DNA of 24,456 bases from an uncultured Collinsella sp. (lineage in GTDB: Bacteria; Actinomycetota; Coriobacteriia; Coriobacteriales; Coriobacteriaceae). Positions 1 through 7,651 of this stretch are shown piece after piece. The DNA lies in contig CAUDQR010000029.1 of NCBI GenBank assembly GCA_958451615.1, positions 1 through 24,456 of the forward strand. The letters run 5' to 3'. The notes beneath the pieces were generated by a model. That model was given only the letters and a program-made list of their open reading frames with translations, made no database searches and had not been told where the DNA came from. The first letter of the stretch is position 1. Each line of letters opens with the position of its first letter. Made by a program: the position numbers and the translations under genes.

Positions 1-396
1 ATTTCCCGGTTCGACGAACAGCCGATCGTGTCAAATTTGGTCTAACAGAGCCATTTCTTTTGCGTATTCGTCGCGCGCACGTGAGGAGACGATACCAAGT
101 TTGCAGCCGCTATCGGCGAGTGTTGCGATGACTTCAAGCAAACCTGGAAACACGCTGATGGTGCTTTTAAAGCTGGCGGCAACTTGGCACCAGCGATCCA
201 ACGTTGCCTGCGAGTAGACCCCAAGTTTCTCAAGGGCATCCTTGCCGGGTATGCCGAGGGCAAAGTCAAGCTCGTGTCGGGGAAGCGTTTTGCTGGTCTC
301 TTCTTGGACAATCTGGACAAGCGATGACAGAACGCTTTCTTCTGTATCTGCCAATGTCCCATCAACGTCAAATACGATATGGTCAAAGTGCTTCAT
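1..396 (-). pseudogene. HAD-superfamily phosphatase, partial and frameshifted
   Basis: This is the N-terminal half of a haloacid dehalogenase-like hydrolase of the phosphoglycolate phosphatase type. Motif I is FDVDGTLAD (nucleophile D10, acid D12) and motif II is GIVSSR (about residues 101-106). A strong AGAGGAG ribosome site lies 7 nt before the ATG. The open frame stops after 121 residues at 31-33, whereas the family usually runs to about 210 or more. Dropping one base near 39-42 restores an open frame to the window edge reading KFDTIGCSSNRE, which resembles the family after motif II. A single extra base, either a real mutation or a sequence error, is therefore the likely cause of the stop. 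The gene lies 56 bp behind the AraC-type regulator on the same strand and may share its transcript. The substrate cannot be inferred. Confidence 0.7.
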
Positions 397-452
397 ATGA
401 TTGCTCCTCTCTGTTGTTTGCCTGCAAGTTTGATGCAGTGACAGAAGAAGGG

Positions 453-1391
453 CTAGCGGGATTTCTGCCTGGTGCTATCGAGATTCTGCCTCGCTGCTCG
501 ATAGCTCGAAGGAGTGCACCCCATTTGTTCTTTAAATACCTGGCCAAGATGGCTTGCTGTTATAAATCCGCATTGGCGCGCGACTGTCTGTACCGTTCGC
601 GTGGTGTGTGCCAAAAGTTCGCAAGCACGGTTTATGCGGTATGCGCGTAGATATGCCGCCGGGGTCGTTCCTGCACAAGTTTCGATAATGCGGTAACACT
701 CTCTTTCGCTTACGCCGGCTGCAGATGCCATCTGGGGCACATCTACAGCGGCTGCATAGTTTGCGCGGATAAAGTCCAGGATTGCCTTGAACTGTACGTC
801 GCGGCTGGTCATCCAAGAGGCGTTGTCGGAGGAAAAGAGCGGTTCGGCCTTGGCGTAAATCTGAATCCAGAGCTCTGACAAACTATTTCGAAGCGCCATC
901 TCGTTCTGCGGCCGTTGAGGGTCGTGGCTAAAGGAGCTCTTCAGCAAATCGATAAAGGGCATATCGTCGGGATTGGTGGGCGACCATTTGAGCACATCGA
1001 CGCCTCGACATTGAAGCAATGGGTTGATGTAGCGCTTTTGGAGACGTCCCGCGGGATCGCCGAGCATCGACGGCTGAAAGATATGCAGCATTTGAATGGC
1101 TGGCGCCGAATTGGGTGATTGCAGCGTGCTGTGCAAAACGCCGCCGTTGATAAAGCCGGCGGACCCTTCCTCAAAGCGTACGTGCTCATGAGCCGCGTGC
1201 GTTCGATAGTCAATCGCTCCCTGCTCCATGTAGAAAAGCTCAACTTCGGAATGCCAGTGCCAGGGGACGGAATTGCCCGGATAGCGAGCGAATTCTGCGC
1301 GTTCGGCAATATAGGGCCAGTCTTCGGCGGTCTCGGGAAACGCTTCCTCGCGTCCTCCGCGGTGCAATTCTATGTGATCCATGTTTCGCAT
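453..1391 (-). CDS. AraC-family transcriptional regulator with N-terminal cupin domain
   Basis: This is a 312-residue one-component regulator. The N-terminal part (about 25-120) has a cupin/AraC-binding pattern, with PWHWHSEVELFYMEQG followed by a glycine-rich strand and GGVLHS, as in sugar- or small-molecule-sensing AraC proteins. The last 100 residues carry the double helix-turn-helix, including ILDFIRANY, the first helix pair around MASAAGVSERECYRI, and VARQCGFITASHLGQVFKEQ, which matches the AraC signature. Two in-frame ATGs lie 9 nt apart and no Shine-Dalgarno precedes the first. A TATACT hexamer (about 1398-1403 on the minus strand) sits only a few bases upstream, so a near-leaderless transcript is possible. 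The HAD gene downstream is a candidate partner. The ligand is unknown. Confidence 0.9.
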   Translation of the reverse strand: MRNMDHIELHRGGREEAFPETAEDWPYIAERAEFARYPGNSVPWHWHSEVELFYMEQGAIDYRTHAAHEHVRFEEGSAGFINGGVLHSTLQSPNSAPAIQMLHIFQPSMLGDPAGRLQKRYINPLLQCRGVDVLKWSPTNPDDMPFIDLLKSSFSHDPQRPQNEMALRNSLSELWIQIYAKAEPLFSSDNASWMTSRDVQFKAILDFIRANYAAAVDVPQMASAAGVSERECYRIIETCAGTTPAAYLRAYRINRACELLAHTTRTVQTVARQCGFITASHLGQVFKEQMGCTPSSYRAARQNLDSTRQKSR

Positions 1392-1416
1392 GGCATCAGT
1401 ATAAAGCGCGATGGGC

Positions 1417-1626
1417 TTAGATTGCTCTTGCCTGTTCGGGGAACGCCTTGTCTAGGGATGCTTGGAGCTTTTCGAAGGATGCTCGTAAGTTGAGGCTCTG
1501 ATCGGCTGAGCGCTTGGCTTTTGTGGTGGGGGAGTCGAGGAGACCGTTTCTCTGTGTCGGGGGGAAGGAGAAAAGGTTTGCATGTTTTAGGGATGGCTGC
1601 TGTGCTGCGTCATTGGAAGAATGCAT
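1417..1626 (-). CDS. small hypothetical protein (69 aa), doubtful
   Basis: I do not recognise this reading frame. It encodes 69 residues, with a polar N-terminus and a C-terminal stretch (about 43-69) that could form a helix. In favour of it being real, GAGGAGG lies 10 nt before the ATG, and the upstream frame (1629-1823) ends 2 nt before that ATG, a spacing typical of translational coupling. It ends 25 nt before the AraC-type regulator on the same strand. Against it, there is no known domain, it is short, and the neighbouring frame has no good start, so both may be remains of a decayed gene. Confidence 0.35.
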   Translation of the reverse strand: MHSSNDAAQQPSLKHANLFSFPPTQRNGLLDSPTTKAKRSADQSLNLRASFEKLQASLDKAFPEQARAI

Positions 1627-1628
1627 GC

Positions 1629-1823
1629 TTATGCGGCCTCCTCGATGTCCACCAAAAGGTTGCGCACAGGGTGTGCTGCTAGGTCCCGTGCGTTGGCAGT
1701 ATTATGCAGCGGACCGTTCAAAGAAGCGCTAAAGAAAGGCTTAACCTGGTTTGGTGTTACGATGAAACCGCAGGTCAAGGCTATTGAGTAACACTCTTGA
1801 AAGGTTTTGGGCTTAAGGGCTTT
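1629..1823 (-). pseudogene. open frame without a good start codon, possible gene remnant
   Basis: Reading the minus strand between a TAG at 1824-1826 and a TAA at 1629-1631 gives 64 sense codons of protein-like composition, ending in HPVRNLLVDIEEAA. There is no in-frame ATG, and the only usable early start is a TTG at 1776-1778 with no ribosome site before it. The stop is 2 nt from the start of the next small frame, and the GAGGAGG that would serve that frame lies inside the last codons here. A decayed gene is more likely than a working one. No family was recognised. Confidence 0.25.
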
Positions 1824-1879
1824 CTAAGGTTTGTGACGTGGATGTGGCTCGCCTGTGTGGGGCGTGTGAATGCTCGCTG

Positions 1880-2869
1880 TTAGCGCTGCGGCTCTGCAGC
1901 CCGTACCTGCTCGATGACCTTTTCCATCGTGGCGTCGATGCGGTCTTTTTTGAGCTCGCATTCCCAGATGGTTATGGGTGTCCAGCCCATTTGAGTGAGT
2001 GCTGCCACGGCGGCTCGGTCGCGCTCGACGTTGCGACGGAACTTTGCCTCCCAAAACTCAACGTTGCGCTTGGGCTGGCTGGGATTGCACTTGGGGCAGC
2101 GGTGCCAAAAGCAGCCGTTGACGAAGATGGCGATCTTGCGGCCGGGGAAGGCGATGTCGGGCTTGCCGGGTACCTTCCATTCCAAACGATAGCCCGTAAG
2201 GCCCGCGGCCCGTAGGCGCTGACGTACGAGCAGCTCGGGCTTGGTGTTGGCGCGCTTGTTGCCCTTCATGGACTTTTTGATGGCGGCGCGACGGCGCACC
2301 AGTTCGCGCTCGTCGGCGGAAAGGTCCGAGGTGTCGATGCCGTCCAGCAGGCCGGGCTTGGGGCGCATTTTGCTGCGGCGCTTAGGTTTGCGCTTGGATT
2401 TGGCGGCAGGCTCGTCAGCCGTGGCGGTCTCGGCGTCGTTGGTGCTGCCGTTGGCCTCAAGCCGGTCTTCCTTTAGCTCAATCAGTGCATCGATAAGCCC
2501 CTTGTCGGCGGGCATCCACTCCACCGTGGCAAGCGAGGTGCGTGGAATCCAGCGGATATCGAGCTGACGGTCGTGCTTCTGGGGCTCGCCGGACTCTTTA
2601 GCCAGCGAGCAGTAATAGCACTCCATTGAGAGATGAAAATCGGGGTAGTCATACTCAACGGTGTAAAAATCACGCAGGTTGGTAACGTTTACCTGCAGCT
2701 CTTCCATAAGCTCGCGGCGCACGGCGTCTTCGGGTGTCTCGCCGCGCATGAGCTTGCCGCCTGGGAACTCCCATAGTCCCTGCATGTCGCCGTAGCCGCG
2801 CTGCACGGCAAGCAGCTCGTCAGATCCATCCTTGCGAATGATCCCAGCGGCAACATGAACAGTCTTCAA
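1880..2869 (-). CDS. NUDIX hydrolase (NudG/MutT-like) fused to Vsr-type mismatch endonuclease
   Basis: Two enzymes appear joined in one 329-residue chain. Residues about 2-135 form a NUDIX hydrolase with a near-complete box from GGKLMRGETPEDAVRRE to EEL; the conserved Gly near the end of the box is Gln. The flanks GLWEFPGGK and MPADKGLIDAL resemble NudG-type (deoxy)CTP pyrophosphohydrolases. A basic, low-complexity linker (about 139-194) follows. Residues about 199-325 match very-short-patch repair endonucleases: NTKPELLVRQRL, the PGKPDIAFP catalytic acid region, IFVNGCFWHRCPKC and WECEL. The position of one catalytic His in the E. coli enzyme reads Asn. I chose the TTG start because GAGAGGA lies 6 nt before it; a GTG 18 nt upstream (2887) has no ribosome site. 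No cytosine methylase is nearby. Confidence 0.87.
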   Translation of the reverse strand: MKTVHVAAGIIRKDGSDELLAVQRGYGDMQGLWEFPGGKLMRGETPEDAVRRELMEELQVNVTNLRDFYTVEYDYPDFHLSMECYYCSLAKESGEPQKHDRQLDIRWIPRTSLATVEWMPADKGLIDALIELKEDRLEANGSTNDAETATADEPAAKSKRKPKRRSKMRPKPGLLDGIDTSDLSADERELVRRRAAIKKSMKGNKRANTKPELLVRQRLRAAGLTGYRLEWKVPGKPDIAFPGRKIAIFVNGCFWHRCPKCNPSQPKRNVEFWEAKFRRNVERDRAAVAALTQMGWTPITIWECELKKDRIDATMEKVIEQVRAAEPQR

Positions 2870-2908
2870 CAGGAGTCCTCTCTCCACATCAACACATGGC
2901 AGGCTACC

Positions 2909-2940
2909 CTTACCTTACACAACGGTAAGGCAAGCGTAAG
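2909..2940. promoter_or_regulatory. CTTAC/GTAAG repeat cluster before the ABC transporter genes
   Basis: Two CTTAC boxes (2909-2913, 2914-2918) face two GTAAG boxes (2925-2929, 2936-2940), the latter pair 11 bp apart. Direct repeats with one-helical-turn spacing are typical of OmpR-type response-regulator sites, which commonly control BceAB-type transporters. The cluster lies between the divergent NUDIX-Vsr gene and the ATPase gene. No convincing -35/-10 pair could be assigned. Confidence 0.3.
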
Positions 2941-3013
2941 CCATATCGATGGTAGCCGACTCGGCTCCTTGCGACTATAGATGCCGTAGACTAATCGCAA
3001 GAAAGGACTCGGT

Positions 3014-3799
3014 ATGCAAACCACGCACATGGCGACCCCGGTACTGGAGGTCGCGCATCTCGAAAAGGTATATGGAGCGCTGGGCAACGTGACCCGCGCG
3101 CTCAACGACGTCAGCTTTACCGTCAACCGCGGCGAATTTGTTGGCATCATGGGCGCCTCGGGCTCGGGTAAGTCGACGTTGCTCAACTGCGTCTCGACCA
3201 TCGATAGCGCCACGAGTGGCACCATCCGCATCAACGGCCAGGATGTGACGCGCATGAAGCAGGCCAAGCTTTCGCAGTTCCGCCGCGAGGAGCTCGGCTT
3301 TATCTTCCAGGACTCCAACCTGCTCGATACGCTCACGGCACGCGAGAACATCGCCCTGCCGCTCACCATCGCCCGCACAAACTCGGCAGAGATCTCGACC
3401 CGCGTGCAGGATGTAGCCGCGCGTCTGTCTATCAGTCAGGTGCTCGACAAGTATCCCTACCAGATGTCCGGCGGTCAGCAACAGCGCGTTGCCGCGGCTC
3501 GCGCACTCGTCACCGACCCAACTATGATCATGGCCGACGAGCCCACCGGCGCCCTCGATTCCAAGAGCGCCCGCCTGCTGCTCGAGAGCCTGGAGGCGCT
3601 CAATCGCCGTCTGCGCGCCACCGTGCTCATGGTCACGCACGACAGCTTTGCCGCCAGCTACACGAGCCGTGTGCTGTTTATCCGCGACGGCAAGATTTTC
3701 ACCGAGCTGCGCCGCGGCGACACCGACCGACGAGAGTTCTTCGACCGCATTATGGAGGTCGTTGCCATGATGGGCGGTGAGGGCTCCGATGCTCTGTAA
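3014..3799 (+). CDS. BceA-type ABC transporter ATP-binding protein
   Basis: This 261-residue ATPase has Walker A GASGSGKST (47-55), signature MSGGQQQRV (from 151) and Walker B MIMADEPTGALDS (from about 171). The stretch LLDTLTARENIALPL after the Q-loop is typical of the BceA/MacB-like group. These ATPases pair with a large permease to shed or sense peptide antibiotics and lipid II cycle inhibitors. GAAAGGA lies 6 nt before the ATG. The last 11 nt overlap the permease start, so the two are translationally coupled. Drug specificity cannot be read from the sequence, and no histidine kinase or response regulator adjoins. Confidence 0.93.
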   Translation: MQTTHMATPVLEVAHLEKVYGALGNVTRALNDVSFTVNRGEFVGIMGASGSGKSTLLNCVSTIDSATSGTIRINGQDVTRMKQAKLSQFRREELGFIFQDSNLLDTLTARENIALPLTIARTNSAEISTRVQDVAARLSISQVLDKYPYQMSGGQQQRVAAARALVTDPTMIMADEPTGALDSKSARLLLESLEALNRRLRATVLMVTHDSFAASYTSRVLFIRDGKIFTELRRGDTDRREFFDRIMEVVAMMGGEGSDAL

Positions 3800-6026
3800 A
3801 CTCGCTTGGGGCAACGTCCGCCGCGCCGGCCGCGATTACCTTGTCTACTTGCTGACGCTCACCTTGGGCGTCACGGTCTTCTATGCCTTCAACACCGTCT
3901 CGATGCAGGTCGACATTGCCGGCATCAAGGAGGAGGGACTGTCCGAGCTCATGGGCAGCATGCTCGGCTACCTGACGTACTTTTTGGCCGGCGTCATGGC
4001 CTTTTTGATGGTGTATGCCAACAACTTCATCATGAAGCGCCGCAAAAAGGAGTTCGGCCTGTACCAGGTGCTCGGCATGCGCCGCGGGCGCGTCGCCACG
4101 ATCATGGCGCTCGAGACCGTATTTGTTTCGGTCGGCGCTTTTGTCGCCGGCATTGTGCTGGGCGTGGGGCTCTCCCAGCTCATGACATTCTTTACGGCCT
4201 CGCTCTTTAAGACACAGATCGCTAATTTCCACTTCTTTTTCTCGGTGCATGCGTTCAACCTGACCCTTGCCTGCATGCTCGTGATGTTTGTGCTTACGCT
4301 ACTGCTGAACCTTCGCGCCGTGCGCCGTACCAAGCTCATCGAGCTTATGGGCGCCGAGCGGCGCAACGAGAGCATCAAGACGCGCAACCCCTGGATTGCG
4401 ATCGCCATCTTTGTCGTGGGCGTGGTGCTGGTGGGCGTGGCCTATTACCGCCTGTTGCGCGATGGGTTCCCGCTCACCGCGACGGAGGGTAAGCTGCAGG
4501 AGGCCATGAACCAGTTTGGTATCACCACGGCCATGGTTACGGTGGGTACCTTTGCCCTGTTCTGGGGCCTTTCGGGCATGCTTATCAAGCTGCTGCAGAG
4601 CCTACGCAGCGTGTATTGGCGCGGCCTCAACATGTTTACCGTGCGCCAGCTTGCGGCCAAGGTCAACACGGTGTGCTTTTCGATGGGCGTTATCGCGATG
4701 ATCCTGTTTCTGGCCATTACCTCGGTGACCTGCGGTATGTCGATCGCCAACGTGATGAACGAAAACCTCGAGCGCTATACGCCGGCGGATATGACGCAGA
4801 CGTATATCTATTACATGCCCGATAGGCTCGACTACTACAAGGAGTATGTCAATCCTTCCGAGGCCGATCGCATGGTGCTGGCAGACGCAACGGTCGATTT
4901 GTACTCTGCATGGCACGGTGACCGTATCGATCCCGATAACGTTGCGGAAAGTATCAAGGGCAAGTCGGCAGATAATGGCAACGAGGCCGGAAAGAAGGTC
5001 AATATCGCCGACGTTGCCGGCGAGCATGTGCAGATTGATTCGTATCTGAGCTATACGCTTGGCGGCTCGGATCCTTCGGTGACGGCGGGCGAGATGTGCA
5101 AGGCCATGGGCGAAAAGCTCCCCAAGGCGCTCGAGGGTAGCAATGCCGATGCGATGGGTCTGTTTGTGACGCCGGCGAGCCAGTACAACAAATTGCGCCA
5201 GATGATGGGCGAGGAGCCGGTGAGCATTGGCCGGGACCAGTACTTGCTTACGTGTGATATGGGCGGTGAGCTGGGCGACCTGTACACCAAGTACATGGCT
5301 GGGGGCCATACCCTCACCTTGGGCGGACATACGCTCAAGCCCGCAACCGATAAGTCGGACGAGGACACGGCTGCCATCGCCAACTCGGTACTCGGCAGCA
5401 ATCCCGGTACCGTGGTCGTAGCCGACGAGCTGCTGTCCCAGCTTAACCTGCAGCCGTATTCCAGTAATCTGCTCGTTAATTACAAACAGGGTATGGATAC
5501 GACCGAGGCAGACGAGAGCATTAAATACACCATGCTCGACAATCTGCTCGTTGACGGCAAGGAGCCGGGGTCGTGGGGAGTCTTCATGACACGCTCCGAG
5601 ATCTATACGCAGGCGGTGCAGATGAACGGCATGATTAGCTATCTAGCCATCTATATTGGCTTTGTACTGGTCGTTGCATGTGCGGCAATTCTGTCGATCC
5701 AGCAGCTCTCCAATGTGGCCGACGGAAGCCGCAGCTATCGCGTGCTGGCGCAGATCGGCTGTGACGACCGCCAGATTCGCCATTCGGTGATGGCGCAGCA
5801 AGCGGTGTTCTTCCTGTTCCCGCTGGCAGTGGGTCTGGCGCACTCCTTTGTGGCGCTCAAGGTGATCATCGAGCTGGTGAGCACGTTTGGCAACATGAGC
5901 ATCGGCGGCACGGTGGGTCTTACCTGTGCGATTTTCCTGGCAGCCTATGGTGGCTACTTCCTGGTGACCTACCTCATGAGCACCGGCATGGTGCGAGCTG
6001 CCATAGCCACCCGCTACAGCGAGTAG
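3789..6026 (+). CDS. BceB-type ABC transporter permease (FtsX-like)
   Basis: This 745-residue membrane protein begins MLCKLAWGNVRRAGRDY, the usual opening of BceB permeases. The layout fits the family: one N-terminal membrane segment, a group of segments up to about residue 315, a long extracytoplasmic domain (about 320-610), then further segments from about 616 onward beginning with IYIGFVLVVACAAIL. FtsX-like regions occur in both halves. The roughly 290-residue outer domain seems longer than is usual and probably sets substrate specificity. I chose the ATG at 3789 (GAGGG upstream) over the GTG at 3777. It overlaps the ATPase gene by 11 nt and ends just before a strong terminator. Whether it is a resistance pump or a sensor cannot be settled from this window. 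Confidence 0.92.
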   Translation: MLCKLAWGNVRRAGRDYLVYLLTLTLGVTVFYAFNTVSMQVDIAGIKEEGLSELMGSMLGYLTYFLAGVMAFLMVYANNFIMKRRKKEFGLYQVLGMRRGRVATIMALETVFVSVGAFVAGIVLGVGLSQLMTFFTASLFKTQIANFHFFFSVHAFNLTLACMLVMFVLTLLLNLRAVRRTKLIELMGAERRNESIKTRNPWIAIAIFVVGVVLVGVAYYRLLRDGFPLTATEGKLQEAMNQFGITTAMVTVGTFALFWGLSGMLIKLLQSLRSVYWRGLNMFTVRQLAAKVNTVCFSMGVIAMILFLAITSVTCGMSIANVMNENLERYTPADMTQTYIYYMPDRLDYYKEYVNPSEADRMVLADATVDLYSAWHGDRIDPDNVAESIKGKSADNGNEAGKKVNIADVAGEHVQIDSYLSYTLGGSDPSVTAGEMCKAMGEKLPKALEGSNADAMGLFVTPASQYNKLRQMMGEEPVSIGRDQYLLTCDMGGELGDLYTKYMAGGHTLTLGGHTLKPATDKSDEDTAAIANSVLGSNPGTVVVADELLSQLNLQPYSSNLLVNYKQGMDTTEADESIKYTMLDNLLVDGKEPGSWGVFMTRSEIYTQAVQMNGMISYLAIYIGFVLVVACAAILSIQQLSNVADGSRSYRVLAQIGCDDRQIRHSVMAQQAVFFLFPLAVGLAHSFVALKVIIELVSTFGNMSIGGTVGLTCAIFLAAYGGYFLVTYLMSTGMVRAAIATRYSE

Positions 6027-6062
6027 CAAGCGGGCAAAACCGTCGCAAAATCAGAGCGAATA

Positions 6063-6107
6063 ACCGCCGCGAAGGGAGTCCAGCTCCCTTCGCGGCGGTA
6101 TTTTGCG
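6063..6107 (+). terminator. intrinsic terminator after the BceAB-type operon
   Basis: A perfect 16-bp inverted repeat (6063-6078 and 6084-6099) with a 5-nt loop TCCAG is followed by ATTTTG. It lies 37 bp past the permease stop. It also forms the left end of the repeat shared with about 20093. Confidence 0.85.
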
Positions 6108-6261
6108 TATCTAGAGCATCTCAGATGCAAGTGAGTAGGCTTTTTTGGATCTGCCGAGCACATCGCGGCAAGTGCTCAATAAAATCGCAGGTCAGGGCTG
6201 TGGCGTTTTGAGGTGTGCTCGGCATCCCGCCAAAAGCCTACTCACTTGGTTTTACTGCTAG

Positions 6262-6302
6262 AAAACCGCCGCGAGGGAAAGTAGCTCCCTCGCGGCGGTT
6301 TT
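6262..6302. terminator. terminator hairpin, probably bidirectional
   Basis: Perfect 17-bp arms (6262-6278 and 6286-6302) surround a 7-nt loop. The arms begin with A-runs and end with T-runs, so the structure can act on either strand, between the converging permease and luxR-type genes. Confidence 0.75.
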
Positions 6303-6320
6303 TGGCGTTTGCCCAGATAA

Positions 6321-6357
6321 AACCTGCCAAAATAAACCTGTCCCTTTTTGGCAGGTT
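6321..6357 (-). terminator. terminator of membrane LuxR regulator 1
   Basis: The arms AACCTGCCAAAA (6321-6332) and TTTTGGCAGGTT (6346-6357) pair perfectly, and the second overlaps the stop codon of the minus-strand gene. On the minus strand the stem is followed by TTATC. Confidence 0.6.
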
Positions 6358-7321
6358 ATCGCTTCCAAAAGTGGAGGATGAGCGTCGTGCGGTTTTGCTG
6401 TTCGGTTTTGACCAGGATGTTGTGGATGTGGGTCTTGACGGTGCCCACGGCAAGGAATAGCTCGTCAGCGATCTCTTGGTTCGATTTGCCCAGTACGACC
6501 AGACGCATAACTTCGGTCTCACGGTTGGAGAGCTTGTAGGCGTTGCGATAGAAGGGCATCTGCTCTTCGATGTGTCGGTCAAGATCGCTGACGTTCTTTT
6601 CCTCGGGCGCCTCCTGCATGCGGATTGAAAGCACGTGGTAGGAGTAGATGATCAGCAGAATCGCAAAGTAGCAGGCAAAGATGTTTTCGCTAAAGTTGCG
6701 CTCGGACAGATATAGTTGCAGCCAAGAGGGCGCCAGACTCATGGGGACAATCAGAATGTTGTAGAAATCCTCGGCAACGATGCAACCGACCAGAATAGCG
6801 CCGATAATCAGGTGCTTTCGTTGGTTGTTAACGCGTGCCTTCAGCTCGACTTGTGTGCTCTTGCGTGCCGTCCAAAAGATATATAGCCCCACGAAAACAA
6901 GGAATACCTGACGCATCGTGTAGTAGAGCCATTGATGAATGGGGCCGTAGGGGACAGCGACGATAATCAGCAGCTCGCTCAGCAAGAACGTTGCGACGGG
7001 AATGACAAACTGCTTTTTTGAATGCTTGTCGAGCAAATCCATGGCAATGAGCCAAATAAAAGCCTGCGAAGCGGTCGCCACAAAGGTCCGCAACACAGGC
7101 ATGGTAATTGAGTAATAGTCGCTGGCTGGAAAACTCTGGTTTTGCAGCGTGTATTCAAAAAAGAAAATCTCGGTCATCTCGATGGCATAGCAGATAAATA
7201 CGCCGCTGCCATAGATAAAGAAGCGTCGACGGGACGAGGCATAGGCGGCAAGCGAGAGCACCGCCGTCACAATACAGATCACGAGTATCGCTAGGGTATA
7301 GAAGAACATCAGGGTGTTCAT
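6356..7321 (-). CDS. membrane-anchored LuxR-type regulator 1
   Basis: This 321-residue protein has about seven predicted membrane segments (roughly 5-28, 35-55, 74-96, 104-124, 130-151, 169-189, 213-234). A short linker and a C-terminal LuxR helix-turn-helix (about 260-321) follow: KLSNRETEVMRLVVLGKSNQEIADELF and then VGTVKTHIHNILVKT. It is a paralogue of the regulator at 14278, sharing the pattern IVAEDFYNI and LYLSERNFSENI. It would sense a signal in or across the membrane and control transcription directly. It diverges from ptcA across a 330-bp region with paired TAAAC/GTTTA boxes, so it probably controls the ptcA-aguD-aguA genes. Only a weak ribosome site (GGTGA) precedes the ATG. Confidence 0.9.
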   Translation of the reverse strand: MNTLMFFYTLAILVICIVTAVLSLAAYASSRRRFFIYGSGVFICYAIEMTEIFFFEYTLQNQSFPASDYYSITMPVLRTFVATASQAFIWLIAMDLLDKHSKKQFVIPVATFLLSELLIIVAVPYGPIHQWLYYTMRQVFLVFVGLYIFWTARKSTQVELKARVNNQRKHLIIGAILVGCIVAEDFYNILIVPMSLAPSWLQLYLSERNFSENIFACYFAILLIIYSYHVLSIRMQEAPEEKNVSDLDRHIEEQMPFYRNAYKLSNRETEVMRLVVLGKSNQEIADELFLAVGTVKTHIHNILVKTEQQNRTTLILHFWKR

Positions 7322-7361
7322 CTGTCACCGTCCCATCTCATTTATTCTATGGCCGAGTTCT

Positions 7362-7443
7362 GTATACCTTGTGGGATATAGACGTCTCAACCCTTCGTTT
7401 CATTGCGGATTAGGCGCCGAGATACAGCATAGCCGTATACCGT
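7362..7443. promoter_or_regulatory. GTATACC boxes in the luxR1-ptcA divergent region
   Basis: GTATACC occurs at 7362-7368 and GTATACCGT at 7435-7443. The same nonamer lies at 21325-21333 in front of the second agmatine deiminase. A shared regulator is possible, but the motif is short. Confidence 0.25.
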
Positions 7444-7459
7444 TCGCGGTTCTAGATGG

Positions 7460-7511
7460 TAAACCCCCTGTAAACTCTTGACCTGCGGGTTTATATTGGT
7501 TTAGAGGGGGT
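7460..7511. promoter_or_regulatory. phased TAAAC/GTTTA boxes, likely operator of ptcA
   Basis: TAAAC lies at 7460 and 7471 (11 bp apart), and its reverse GTTTA at 7489 and 7499 (10 bp apart). A 13-bp inverted repeat with one mismatch spans 7463-7475 and 7499-7511. A possible -35 (TTGACC, from 7478) lies between the arms; the -10 is uncertain. Placement between a regulator gene and its likely target supports an operator role. Confidence 0.45.
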
Positions 7512-7575
7512 GTAACTCCGTGAACGGTCTTTAATCCCGAATAAACTAGGTAAAAAATGCATACGGGTGAATGAT

Positions 7576-7633
7576 GGTCTTGTCAACACGAGGCGTGATG
7601 TTCGAGCGCCTCATAGTAATAGTCGGCAAGACC
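7576..7633 (+). promoter_or_regulatory. hairpin leader directly before the ptcA ribosome site
   Basis: The outer arms GGTCTTG (7576-7582) and CAAGACC (7627-7633) enclose the inner arms GAGGCG (7590-7595) and CGCCTC (7607-7612). The fold ends 4-5 nt before GGAAAGGA, so it could influence translation or mRNA stability. Confidence 0.35.
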
Positions 7634-7651
7634 GGCGGAAAGGAAATCGAC

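Larger units (their letters stand above)
6063..6342 (+). repeat. interspersed hairpin repeat, copy 1
   Basis: About 280 bp recur at 20093-20372 in the same orientation. The order of parts is the same: a GC-rich terminator-like stem, a 119-nt hairpin (6129-6247), a second GC-rich stem and the tail CCAAAATAAACCTGTC. The 119-nt part has perfect outer arms AAGTGAGTAGGCTTTT and AAAAGCCTACTCACTT, and perfect inner arms TGCCGAGCACA (6152-6162) and TGTGCTCGGCA (6214-6224). Both copies lie between a plus-strand gene and a convergent luxR-type gene. Confidence 0.8.

Noticed and set aside
1765..1782. A match of AAACCGCAGGTCA to the repeat core at about 20216, considered as a third repeat copy.
   Set aside because: Only 13 bp are shared, which is expected by chance in a window this size, and the flanks do not align.
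2975..3814. A 279-residue open frame antisense to the BceA-type ATPase.
   Set aside because: The plus-strand frame carries all ABC ATPase motifs; the antisense product is Arg/Ala/His-rich without motifs.
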